Assembly: GCA_027451265.1 (NCBI GenBank)
Contig: DAIDJT010000044.1
Span: 1-12,910, forward strand
Length of the DNA stretch: 12,910 nucleotides
From: Bacteroidales bacterium
GTDB lineage: Bacteria; Bacteroidota; Bacteroidia; Bacteroidales; VadinHA17
Direction of reading: 5' to 3'
The notes under the pieces are model-generated. The model made no database searches. It was not told the origin of the DNA and was given only the letters and a program-made list of their open reading frames with translations. The position numbers and the translations under genes were made by a program. Within the stretch, counting starts at the first letter, position 1; each line of letters opens with the position of its first letter. Shown here one piece after another: positions 1 to 7,257 of this stretch.

Positions 1-1415
1 GAAACCGGATCGCGCAGTACCCTGACAGGTGATGATGTACGTGACTCAACGGCTGCGACAAGGGCTTCACCGGTGATAAATCCCTTCATTCGTTTCCCGA
101 ACTCTTTAAATCCCTCCCTCAGCCTGGCAGAAATATCTGCAGGCAGCCATTCGTGCAGCAGCGATGGAGTCAGTCCGGGGAAATAGGATGCTTCAGGCAG
201 TGAGGCTGAAGCTTTTCCCTCAACAAAGTCGGTCAGTCTCTGTGCAGGGGCGCGTTGGGTCATGCCACCCTCCTTCCAGGCCAGTTTCTCCAGCGCTGTC
301 TGGAATGCGGTACCGGCAAGCGGTCCGGTGCCGTAACGGATTGCATCCTCCTCTCTTATCTCGGTAACGATGCCGCTGTTGGCCCACCTGGAGTTGCGGT
401 GCGAGGGCGACATTCCGTTCACCACCACCTCCCCGGGAGCAGTGGCTGCAGGGACCATAAACCCTCCCGGGCACATGCAGAAAGAGAACACGCCTCTCCC
501 GCCGATCTGCGAGACAAGGTTATAGGCAGCTGCAGGGAGGTAATCTCCGCGAGACCTGCCGTGATATTGTATCCGGTCAATCAGTTCCTGGGGATGTTCC
601 ACCCTCACCCCCATTGCAAATGGTTTGAATGCGAGCCTTACTCCTGCCCCTGAGAGCATCGAGTGGATGTCGCGTGCCGAATGGCCTGTTGCAAGTATCA
701 GGTCATCGGCCCTGAAGGTTTCATTGCCATTGACTTCAACTGCGCGAAACCGGCCATCGCTGATTGTGATGCCGGTGATCCGTCTGCCGAACAGCAACTC
801 ACCGCCGGCATTAATAATTGTATTCCTTATTGAGGTGATGATTCCAGGAAGCCTGTCAGTACCAAGATGAGGGTGAGCCTCATAAAGTATGGCAGGGTCT
901 GCCCCGTGCAAAACGAGTAGTTCCAGTACCCGCCTGTTGTCGCCCCTCTTTTTTGACCTCGTGTACAGCTTTCCGTCAGAGAAGGTGCCTGCCCCGCCCT
1001 CGCCAAAGCAGTAGTTTGAGTCAGGGTCAACCAGGTGCTGCCTGCTTATTGCAGCCACATCCCTTTTGCGTTCACTCACCTCCCGGCCCCGCTCGAGGAT
1101 AACAGGTTTCAATCCGGCTTCAATGAGCGCAAGGGCAGCAAAGAGTCCGGCCGGACCGCTGCCGGCAATCAGCACCTCCCGTGCATGGGAGACGTTGGCA
1201 ATCTTCAGGGGTTCTATCTGTGAAGCCGTTTCGCCGGGAGGGACAAGCTGTACCGTTATGTTAACCTTGATATCTGGTTTTCGTGCATCAACGGAGCGCC
1301 TGAGGATAAGTACCGCAAAATCCTTCCTGCCTGTCTTTTTTTCGAGGTATTGCCTCAACGCCTCCTCATCAGATGCGACATGCGGGGGCACCACCAGGTT
1401 GAGTTCCTCCGGCAT
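1..1415 (-). CDS. FAD-dependent dehydrogenase, COG2509 type (C-terminus beyond the window)
   Basis: An open frame of 471 codons runs from ATG at 1415 to the left edge; I translated it base by base and found no stop or frameshift. Residues 1-80 form an N-terminal domain starting MPEELNLVVPPHVASDEEAL, typical of this family. A dinucleotide-binding fold follows, with GSGPAG at 85-90 and the strand-end acidic residue E108 in ILERG, so it should bind FAD. The family signature FGEGGAGTFSDGKL lies at 137-150 and the second nucleotide motif LATGHSARD at 241-249. The final part, which in this family carries a GEGAGYAGG-type FAD motif, is missing only because the window ends. The substrate is unknown for the family; a cytosolic oxidoreductase is the safe call. 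The start lies 2 bases after the porT stop, so the two are very probably cotranscribed and perhaps translationally coupled. I see no Shine-Dalgarno sequence. Confidence 0.88.
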   Translation of the reverse strand, partial: MPEELNLVVPPHVASDEEALRQYLEKKTGRKDFAVLILRRSVDARKPDIKVNITVQLVPPGETASQIEPLKIANVSHAREVLIAGSGPAGLFAALALIEAGLKPVILERGREVSERKRDVAAISRQHLVDPDSNYCFGEGGAGTFSDGKLYTRSKKRGDNRRVLELLVLHGADPAILYEAHPHLGTDRLPGIITSIRNTIINAGGELLFGRRITGITISDGRFRAVEVNGNETFRADDLILATGHSARDIHSMLSGAGVRLAFKPFAMGVRVEHPQELIDRIQYHGRSRGDYLPAAAYNLVSQIGGRGVFSFCMCPGGFMVPAATAPGEVVVNGMSPSHRNSRWANSGIVTEIREEDAIRYGTGPLAGTAFQTALEKLAWKEGGMTQRAPAQRLTDFVEGKASASLPEASYFPGLTPSLLHEWLPADISARLREGFKEFGKRMKGFITGEALVAAVESRTSSPVRVLRDPV

Positions 1416-1417
1416 GA

Positions 1418-2116
1418 CTATTCAAAATGGAATGAGAGCTGCCAGATCTGTGACCTCAGTGAACCTATGGAATTGGCATATTCCGGAAAACCGGGATAAG
1501 GTTCATGCACCAGTACGTCACGAATCCCGGTAGACATCTTGGCCTCAATTGTAAGCTTGAAATAAGGAAGATAGAAGTCAATGCCCGCACCAACCTCATA
1601 ATAAAGATCCGGCCTTTTCAGCCTGACATAGACCGGCCTGTCAATATCATATTCCTTCTTGCCTGCCAGGTCATAGCGGAAATTAGCTCCTGCAAGGAGA
1701 TAAGGCCTGCTGTTGTTCAGCCTCATTCCTTTTGCCTTCAATGACAGCGGGAACTCGAGAAAGGATGACTCCAGGACCTGGGTTTCTCCCCACTTGCTTC
1801 CGGACGCGTCATAAAAATTGATGTTTCTCTGGCCGAAAGAGACACCCGGAAGAAACCTGAGGTCAAGATAGGTTGAAGGCCTGTAGTCCGTGACAATCTG
1901 TATATTGATACCCGGCTTCAGGCTTACTACCTCTGCCCTGAGCTCTGAGTCTGTCTTCATCTTCACCAGGAAATCCATGGTGTTGATGCCCATGCTGAAG
2001 CCGAAATGGAGAAGCCTGTCGTCATAATTCGAGTCGTTTCTTGGCTTCGCCTTCTGGGCAACCAATATTAATGGCATCAGAAGCAGAAGGATGATTATGG
2101 CAGTTCTTTTATACAC
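1418..2116 (-). CDS. porT: PorT family outer-membrane beta-barrel protein (type IX secretion)
   Basis: 232 residues. The GTG start at 2116 is preferred because it supplies the basic n-region (K3, R4) of a signal peptide whose hydrophobic core runs to about residue 18 and ends LVAQ. The mature part is made of alternating strand segments and ends in an outer-membrane-type strand with a C-terminal aromatic stretch (LSFHFE). The segments LPGVSFGQRNINF, SSFLEFPLSLKAKG and RPYLLAGANFRYD resemble PorT/SprT proteins, which are required for type IX secretion and gliding in Bacteroidota. Linkage to ubiE, seen in other Bacteroidota, supports the call. It sits 42 bases downstream of ubiE and 2 bases upstream of the FAD dehydrogenase, so the three look like one operon. 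A generic PorT-fold (OMP_b-brl_2) barrel with another role is the alternative. Confidence 0.82.
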   Translation of the reverse strand: MYKRTAIIILLLLMPLILVAQKAKPRNDSNYDDRLLHFGFSMGINTMDFLVKMKTDSELRAEVVSLKPGINIQIVTDYRPSTYLDLRFLPGVSFGQRNINFYDASGSKWGETQVLESSFLEFPLSLKAKGMRLNNSRPYLLAGANFRYDLAGKKEYDIDRPVYVRLKRPDLYYEVGAGIDFYLPYFKLTIEAKMSTGIRDVLVHEPYPGFPEYANSIGSLRSQIWQLSFHFE

Positions 2117-2136
2117 TCTTCCGGACGGTCCTGTTT

Positions 2137-2163
2137 AATAAAACGGGATTTTTAGGTTTTATT
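2137..2163 (-). other. AT-rich inverted repeat overlapping the ubiE stop
   Basis: AATAAAAC at 2137-2144 is the exact reverse complement of GTTTTATT at 2156-2163, with an 11-base loop. It covers the ubiE stop codon (2159-2161) and lies in the 42-base ubiE-porT gap. In RNA the stem would be only 8 bp and mostly A-U, and no U-run follows on the minus strand, so it is not a convincing terminator. It could be a weak processing or coupling element, or chance in AT-rich spacer. Confidence 0.25.
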
Positions 2164-2899
2164 GTGCGGCAGGTACTCCGGGTTTGAACCCGGTATAAAT
2201 ACTTGCGATGCCTCCTGTAAGTCTCTTCTGCTTCACACGGGTGAATCCGGCTTTCACGAGCAGTTCAAGAAATTTTTCATTATCCGGGAATGCCATTACG
2301 GATTCCGGAAGGTATGTATAGGCTGAGCTGTCGCCTGAAATTCTGTGCCCGATGCCCGGAAGGATTCTTCTGAAATAAAAGCCATAAATCTGTCTGAAAG
2401 GGAACCACGTGGGCCGTGAAAACTCCAGCACCATTATCATTCCGCCTGGCCTGAGTACACGGCACATCTCAGTCAGTCCGCCCAGGGTGTTTTCAAAATT
2501 GCGGACACCGAATGCTGACATCACAGCATCAAAAGTGCCCTCGTCGAAGCCAATTGAAGAGGCATCACCTCTCATCAGCCCGATCCTGTCACTGTAGCCC
2601 AGTCTTTCAACCTTGCGGCGGCCTTCCTCGAGCATCCTGGTACTGATGTCAATGCCGGTGATCTTTTCCGCTCCCAGTCTCAGCGCTTCAATGGCCAGGT
2701 CACCTGTTCCAGTAGCCACATCAAGTATCCGATTCGCCCTGCAGTTCCTCCCTACAAGGTTCACGGCCCTCCTTCGCCAAAGGCGGTCTGTCCCGAGCGA
2801 AAGAAGATGGTTCAGACGGTCATAATGCTTCGATATCGAATCGAACATTTTTTCCACCTGCTGAGCCGAAGGGCCATTCCTGACTGTAGTGTCCTCCAT
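2159..2899 (-). CDS. ubiE: Demethylmenaquinone methyltransferase UbiE/MenG
   Basis: 246 residues from ATG 2899, the usual length for UbiE. It methylates demethylmenaquinone with S-adenosylmethionine, the last step of menaquinone synthesis, and Bacteroidota use menaquinone. The family N-terminus MFDSISKHYDRLNHLLSLG is at 18-36, motif I LDVATGTGD (SAM binding) at 59-67, the acidic strand end GIDIS with D84, and the family motif SAFGVRNFEN at 128-137, followed by RVLRPGG. The frame stays open upstream to ATG 3031, which would add 44 residues. That extension has no resemblance to the family, and the best promoter match lies between the two starts, so ATG 2899 is chosen. It heads a minus-strand cluster with porT and the FAD dehydrogenase and is divergent from the SDR gene. 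Confidence 0.93.
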   Translation of the reverse strand: MEDTTVRNGPSAQQVEKMFDSISKHYDRLNHLLSLGTDRLWRRRAVNLVGRNCRANRILDVATGTGDLAIEALRLGAEKITGIDISTRMLEEGRRKVERLGYSDRIGLMRGDASSIGFDEGTFDAVMSAFGVRNFENTLGGLTEMCRVLRPGGMIMVLEFSRPTWFPFRQIYGFYFRRILPGIGHRISGDSSAYTYLPESVMAFPDNEKFLELLVKAGFTRVKQKRLTGGIASIYTGFKPGVPAAQ

Positions 2900-2954
2900 G
2901 AAATTCAGATCCTTTGCCTGATTTTGTTTTACTGCATCACTGACCGCCCGGTTC

Positions 2955-2969
2955 ACGTCTTTAAGACGT
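2955..2969. promoter_or_regulatory. 15-bp palindrome in the ubiE/SDR divergent region
   Basis: ACGTCTT at 2955-2961 and AAGACGT at 2963-2969 are perfect inverted arms around a single T. It lies about 55 bases upstream of the ubiE start and just downstream of the putative ubiE -7 box, where an operator or a small 5'-leader hairpin would act. No regulator is encoded nearby and only one copy was noticed, so the role is inference. Confidence 0.3.
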
Positions 2970-2998
2970 AATAAATGGATCATTTCCGGGCCAGGCGG

Positions 2999-3006
2999 CA
3001 AAGATA
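2999..3006 (-). promoter_or_regulatory. Putative -7 promoter box for ubiE-porT operon
   Basis: The minus strand reads TATCTTTG, an exact match to the Bacteroidota primary-sigma -7 consensus TAnnTTTG. It would place the transcript start near 2992, giving a leader of about 90 bases before the ubiE ATG at 2899. I see no good TTTG -33 element at the expected distance, so the match is one-sided. No comparable box for the divergent SDR gene was found in 2900-3051. Confidence 0.4.
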
Positions 3007-3051
3007 CCCTTAATATTTCTACATTTACCACTCCTAATAGAGTTATACCAA

Positions 3052-3816
3052 ATGAGAAAAACAGTGCTTATAACGGGGGCGACTTCGGGGATTGGCGAAG
3101 CAGTTGCGGTAAAATTTGCAGAATCATCTGACAAACTGATCATTACAGGCAGAAGAAAAGAGAGACTTGATGAGCTTGAAGCACATTTGAAAAGCACCTT
3201 CGGGACTGATGTGCTTTCGCTTTGTTTTGACGTAAGGGAAAGAACTGAGGTGGAAAAGTACCTCGGCGAACTGCCCGGAGACTGGAGACAGATAGACATA
3301 CTTGTCAACAATGCAGGACTGGCAGCAGGTCTCAGCCACATTGACGAGGGTGATACGGATGACTGGGACAGGATGATAGACACCAACGTAAAGGGCCTTC
3401 TCTACGTAACCAGGGTGGTTGCCCCGATAATGGTCAGCAGGGGCACGGGACATATTTTCAATATCGCCTCTATTGCAGGCAAGGAGATTTACGAGAACGG
3501 AGCCGTGTACTGTGCCTCAAAGCATGCAGTCGATGCTCTTTCAAGGGGTATGCGCATTGACCTTCTTAAGCATGGCATAAAGGTGACCAACATTGCGCCC
3601 GGCATGGTTGAGACGGAGTTCTCGCTGGTGCGCTTCAAGGGAGACTCAGACAGGGCGGCAGGTGTTTACTCCGGGCTTGAACCGCTTACCGGGGAGGACA
3701 TTGCAGGCGTGATCCATTATTGTGCAAACCTTCCTGATCATGTCTGCATCAGTGACCTGGTCATAACCCCGAAGGCACAGGCAAACGCAACAAACACTTT
3801 CAGAAAAAACAAATAA
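3052..3816 (+). CDS. YdfG-like short-chain dehydrogenase/reductase, NADP-type
   Basis: 254 residues, a classical SDR of normal length. The cofactor motif TGATSGIG is at 8-15, and GRR at 33-35 at the end of the second strand favours NADP(H). NNAG is at 86-89, and the catalytic tetrad is visible as N112, S140, Y153 and K157 (YCASK). The segment PGMVETEFSLVRFKGD at 183-198 is a hallmark of the YdfG group (NADP-dependent 3-hydroxy acid or L-allo-threonine dehydrogenases), so oxidation of serine-, threonine- or 3-hydroxy-acid-type substrates is the likely activity; the exact substrate cannot be read from sequence. Cytosolic, no signal peptide. It is the first plus-strand gene of the run, and its TAA is 2 bases before the ATG of the tricorn-like peptidase, indicating cotranscription. 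Confidence 0.9.
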   Translation: MRKTVLITGATSGIGEAVAVKFAESSDKLIITGRRKERLDELEAHLKSTFGTDVLSLCFDVRERTEVEKYLGELPGDWRQIDILVNNAGLAAGLSHIDEGDTDDWDRMIDTNVKGLLYVTRVVAPIMVSRGTGHIFNIASIAGKEIYENGAVYCASKHAVDALSRGMRIDLLKHGIKVTNIAPGMVETEFSLVRFKGDSDRAAGVYSGLEPLTGEDIAGVIHYCANLPDHVCISDLVITPKAQANATNTFRKNK

Positions 3817-3818
3817 CC

Positions 3819-6800
3819 ATGAAAAGAAAGTTTTTTGCAGCATTATTTTTTGCAGCGCTCTTCTTCAGCGCAACAGTAACTCTCAGTGGCATTGACACCT
3901 CCGACACAAGGATGCTGTCGCAGCCGGCTGTAAGCAAATCACACATCGCATTTATCTACGCAGAAGATCTGTGGGTAATGAATGCTGACGGAAGCAATCC
4001 GAGAAGACTCACCGTGGATGAAGGCATTGAAGGCGAACCGTGCTTCTCCCCTGACGGAAGTCTGATAGCATTCAGTGCCCAGTACGACGGGAACACGGAC
4101 GTATTTGTGGTTCCCGTTGAGGGCGGTGTGCCTCAGAGGCTCACCTGGCACCCTGGCGGTGACGCCGTAAGGGGTTTCACCCCCGACGGTAAAAAAGTGC
4201 TTTTCATCTCGCAGAGGGCAACCTTCACAGGGAGGTACTCACAGCTCTTTACCGTAGGTACTGGCGGCGGTTACCCCGAGAAGCTTGAGATTCCTAACGC
4301 ATACTTTGCATCCTGGTCGCCCGATGGCGCCAGGATGGCATACACACCGATAGCTCCTGCACACGCACAGTGGAAAAACTACCGGGGCGGTACAGCTTCA
4401 ACAATCTGGCTCTACACCTTTGCTGACCACTCGGTTGTCAAGGTGGCGAAGCCCGCCGGAGGTTGCAATGACACCGACCCGATGTGGATAGGTGACAGGA
4501 TATATTTCCTCAGTGACCGCAACGGTGAATTCAACCTCTTCTCCTGCAACGGAAGCGGTGATGACATAAAGCAGCACACAAGCTTTACCGACTTCCCGGT
4601 GCTGAAGGCATCCGGAACGGCAGGGACTGTCGTTTTCGAACAGGCCGGTTACCTGCACAGGTATGACATCGCCAAAGGCGAATCACAGAGGCTTAAGGTT
4701 GCCATTGCAGCAGATCTTCTTGAGCTCCGCCCGCGCTACCTGCAGGGAGCAGGTTACATCCGCAGCGCAGACATCTCAACCACCGGAAGCCGCGCCGCAT
4801 TCGATTACAGGGGTGAGATCATCACCCTGCCTGCAGAAAAGGGAGATCCCAGGAACATCACTCTTACGACAGGCGCCCATGAGAAGTATCCTGCATGGTC
4901 GCCTGACGGCAAGACAATAGCATATTTCTCTGACGCATCGGGTGAATACACACTCAACATTAAGCCCCAGGACGGAAAAGGTGAACCCAAGATATTCAAG
5001 CTGCCTGGAACAGGATTCTATGCTTTCCCCGAATGGTCACCTGACAGCAAAAAAATCACCTTCACCGACAACGGAAGGAATCTGTGGCTCCTTGACATAA
5101 CGACATCTTCATTCAGGAAGATAGATGCGGATGAAATGTACTTCCCGGGTCCGTTCAGGGAGATGTACGGCGACTGGTCATCAGACTCCAGATGGATTGT
5201 CTACACGAAGATGCTGAACAGCTTTTACCGGGTGGTTTACCTTTACTCCGTTGATCAGCAGAAATCATTTCCAGTCACAGACGGTCTCAGTGACGCCTCC
5301 GGTCCGGTATTTGACCCAAGCGGAGATTATATTTATTTCTTCGCCTCTACTGATGCGGGCCCCGTTATCAACTGGTTCGATCTTTCCAGCGCGGATATGA
5401 GAATGACAAACTCGATCTATCTCGTTACCCTCAGGAAGGATATTATTTCGCCCTTCGCAAAGGAAAGTGACGAGGAGAAAGGCACCGAAGCAAAGACCGA
5501 GGCTGACAAACCTGCAGCCGGTACTCCGGAGAAAGCCGCCGCAAAAGGATCTGCGAAAGGTGCGGCAAAGGCACCTGCTGCAGAAAAGAGTGATCTGCTG
5601 AAAATTGAGACTGACGGGCTGCAGGAAAGAATCGTTAATATGCCGGTACCTGCAGGCAACTACCGGGAACTTGGTGTAGCCGGCAAGGGAGAAATTCTTT
5701 ATATCGCTGCCAGCCAGGACGGTGAAAAATCGGCGCTTCATAAATACAGCGTCACCGACAGGAAGGATGAGGAGGTGATGGAACTTGACGATTACGATGT
5801 CTCAGCTGACGGGAAGAAGATGATGTATGTCAAAGGACAGACCTTCGGGATAACGGCAGCCGGCAGGAAGCCGGAGCCTGGCAAGGGCATCCTCAATACA
5901 GGTGCACTGACGGTGAAAATTGACCCGGCTGATGAATGGCCGGAGATCTTTGATGAGGCATGGAGGGTTAACCGTGATTATTTCTATGATCCGGGCATGC
6001 ACGGAGCCGACTGGAAGGCGATGAAGGAAAAGTATTCACAGTTCCTTCCCCACCTGGCTTGCAGGAGCGATCTCAACAGGGTCATCCAGTGGATGTGCAG
6101 CGAGCTCGGTGTCGGCCACCACAGAGTTGGCGGAGGTGACAGGCTGAATAATCCTCAGAGGGTTGGCGGCGGGCTGCTGGGAGCAGACTTTTCCCCTGAG
6201 AACAACCGGTACCGGTTGAAAAAGATATATGGCGGGCTGAACTGGAATCCCGACCTGAGATCACCGCTCACGGAACCCGGTCTGAACGTAAAAACAGGAG
6301 AATATATCCTTGCCATCGACGGACGCGACTTAACCGCTGACAAAAACATACACAGCTTCCTTGAGAACACTGACGGCAAACTGGTTGAGCTCACAGTGAG
6401 TCCCAACCCTGATTATTCCGGTTCACGTGTGATAAAAGTGGTGCCGATCGGCAACGAACTCAACCTGAGAAACCGCGACTGGGTTGAGGGTAACCTGAAG
6501 AAGGTGACCGAGGCAACCGGCGGAAAGGTGGCTTACGTTTACGTTCCCAACACCGCAGGACAGGGGCATGAGTACTTCAAGAGGTACTTCTTCCCGCAGG
6601 CAAACAGGAAGGCTGTCATTGTGGATGAGAGGTTCAACGGCGGAGGAATGATTGCTGATTACTACATTGATCTCCTGCAGCGTCCGCTGCAGTCATACTG
6701 GAACATGCGGTACGGCAATGACCTGAAGACCCCGAGTGCATCGATACAGGGGCCCAAGGTGATGATAATAGATGAGACGGCAGGTTCAGGAGGTGACATG

Positions 6801-7127
6801 CTTCCATGGATGTTCCGTAAGTTTGGTGTCGGAACTCTTGTCGGAAAGCGCACCTGGGGCGGCCTGGTGGGAACACTGGGCTTCCCGGAACTGATGGACG
6901 GCGGGATGGTGACGGCACCTAACCTGGCCATCTGGACTGAAGACGGGTTTGTGGTGGAAAACGTCGGGGTGGCTCCTGACATTGAGGTGGAGCAGTGGCC
7001 TGCCGATGTTATTGAAGGAAGGGATCCGCAGCTTGAGAAAGCCATCGAAGTGGCCATGAAGGAGCTTGAGAAGAACCCGCCTGCAGAACCGGTCCGTCCA
7101 CCCTACCCGGTGAGGGTGAGAAAATAG
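3819..7127 (+). CDS. Secreted tricorn-type S41 peptidase
   Basis: 1102 residues, close to archaeal tricorn (about 1070). A signal peptide (MKRK, then a Phe/Ala-rich core to about 24) sends it out of the cytosol; there is no lipobox. Two beta-propellers follow, marked by at least eight PD40-type repeats such as CFSPDGSLIAFS, SWSPDGARMAYT, AWSPDGKTIAYFS and EWSPDSKKITFTD. Residues 548-592 are a Lys/Ala/Glu-rich low-complexity insert. From about 705 comes the tricorn core helical domain with ELGVGHH (H767 aligning with tricorn His746), a PDZ-like domain at about 785-880, and the S41 domain with the nucleophile S990 in AGSGGDMLPW and E1047 in VENVGVAPD. Tricorn Ser745 is replaced by G766. The likely role is trimming peptides in the periplasm. 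No type IX C-terminal sorting domain is visible. The TAG stop is also the first triplet of a heptamer repeat array. Confidence 0.92.
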   Translation: MKRKFFAALFFAALFFSATVTLSGIDTSDTRMLSQPAVSKSHIAFIYAEDLWVMNADGSNPRRLTVDEGIEGEPCFSPDGSLIAFSAQYDGNTDVFVVPVEGGVPQRLTWHPGGDAVRGFTPDGKKVLFISQRATFTGRYSQLFTVGTGGGYPEKLEIPNAYFASWSPDGARMAYTPIAPAHAQWKNYRGGTASTIWLYTFADHSVVKVAKPAGGCNDTDPMWIGDRIYFLSDRNGEFNLFSCNGSGDDIKQHTSFTDFPVLKASGTAGTVVFEQAGYLHRYDIAKGESQRLKVAIAADLLELRPRYLQGAGYIRSADISTTGSRAAFDYRGEIITLPAEKGDPRNITLTTGAHEKYPAWSPDGKTIAYFSDASGEYTLNIKPQDGKGEPKIFKLPGTGFYAFPEWSPDSKKITFTDNGRNLWLLDITTSSFRKIDADEMYFPGPFREMYGDWSSDSRWIVYTKMLNSFYRVVYLYSVDQQKSFPVTDGLSDASGPVFDPSGDYIYFFASTDAGPVINWFDLSSADMRMTNSIYLVTLRKDIISPFAKESDEEKGTEAKTEADKPAAGTPEKAAAKGSAKGAAKAPAAEKSDLLKIETDGLQERIVNMPVPAGNYRELGVAGKGEILYIAASQDGEKSALHKYSVTDRKDEEVMELDDYDVSADGKKMMYVKGQTFGITAAGRKPEPGKGILNTGALTVKIDPADEWPEIFDEAWRVNRDYFYDPGMHGADWKAMKEKYSQFLPHLACRSDLNRVIQWMCSELGVGHHRVGGGDRLNNPQRVGGGLLGADFSPENNRYRLKKIYGGLNWNPDLRSPLTEPGLNVKTGEYILAIDGRDLTADKNIHSFLENTDGKLVELTVSPNPDYSGSRVIKVVPIGNELNLRNRDWVEGNLKKVTEATGGKVAYVYVPNTAGQGHEYFKRYFFPQANRKAVIVDERFNGGGMIADYYIDLLQRPLQSYWNMRYGNDLKTPSASIQGPKVMIIDETAGSGGDMLPWMFRKFGVGTLVGKRTWGGLVGTLGFPELMDGGMVTAPNLAIWTEDGFVVENVGVAPDIEVEQWPADVIEGRDPQLEKAIEVAMKELEKNPPAEPVRPPYPVRVRK

Positions 7128-7148
7128 GCAAGAGGCAGCAGGCAATAG
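7125..7148 (+). repeat. Heptamer array NAGGCAR starting at the tricorn stop codon
   Basis: Consecutive units TAGGCAA, GAGGCAG and CAGGCAA, then a partial TAG. The first TAG is the stop codon of the peptidase gene. An 18-base stretch (7125-7142) matches 17 of 18 bases with the minus strand at 12799-12782, which likewise lies directly after a stop codon. A small imperfect hairpin (AGTGG, TTT, CCACT at 7147-7159) follows, without a T-run. Confidence 0.7.
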
Positions 7149-7172
7149 TGGTTTCCACTTATAATCAATAAC

Positions 7173-7252
7173 ACAGACTGCAAGACCGAAAGACCGAAAG
7201 ACCGAAAGACCGCAAGACCGCAAGACCTTCGGACCTTTAGACCTTAAGACCT
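7173..7252 (+). repeat. Octamer tandem repeat (NAGACCN type) upstream of the Ldh_2 gene
   Basis: Nine clear 8-base units from 7181 (CAAGACCG, three AAAGACCG, CAAGACCG, CAAGACCT, TCGGACCT, TTAGACCT, TAAGACCT), preceded by a degenerate tenth unit ACAGACTG. The early units end in G and the late ones in T, so the array has two sub-types. It ends 5 bases before ATG 7258 and fills most of the 130-base gap between tricorn and the Ldh_2 gene, leaving little room for a conventional promoter; none was recognised in 7128-7172. The gene may depend on read-through from the peptidase gene. Confidence 0.85.
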
Positions 7253-7257
7253 TGATT

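Noticed and set aside
255..653. 132-codon plus-strand open frame at the left end
   Set aside because: It is antisense to the continuous FAD dehydrogenase frame, which carries clear motifs over the same bases.
2900..3031. ubiE start at ATG 3031
   Set aside because: It adds 44 residues not seen in the family and would lie upstream of the best promoter match; ATG 2899 gives the normal 246-residue protein.
5265..5741. 158-codon antisense open frame inside the tricorn gene
   Set aside because: It is a shadow of a long, motif-rich coding frame; its translation shows no domain and is driven by the low-complexity insert on the other strand.
7181..7252. CRISPR-like array
   Set aside because: Units are 8 bases with no spacers between them, and no cas gene is near; it is a simple tandem repeat.
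7252..7257. TTG start of the Ldh_2 gene at 7252
   Set aside because: It is formed by the repeat edge and adds only two residues; ATG 7258 puts H43 and R47 where the family has them.
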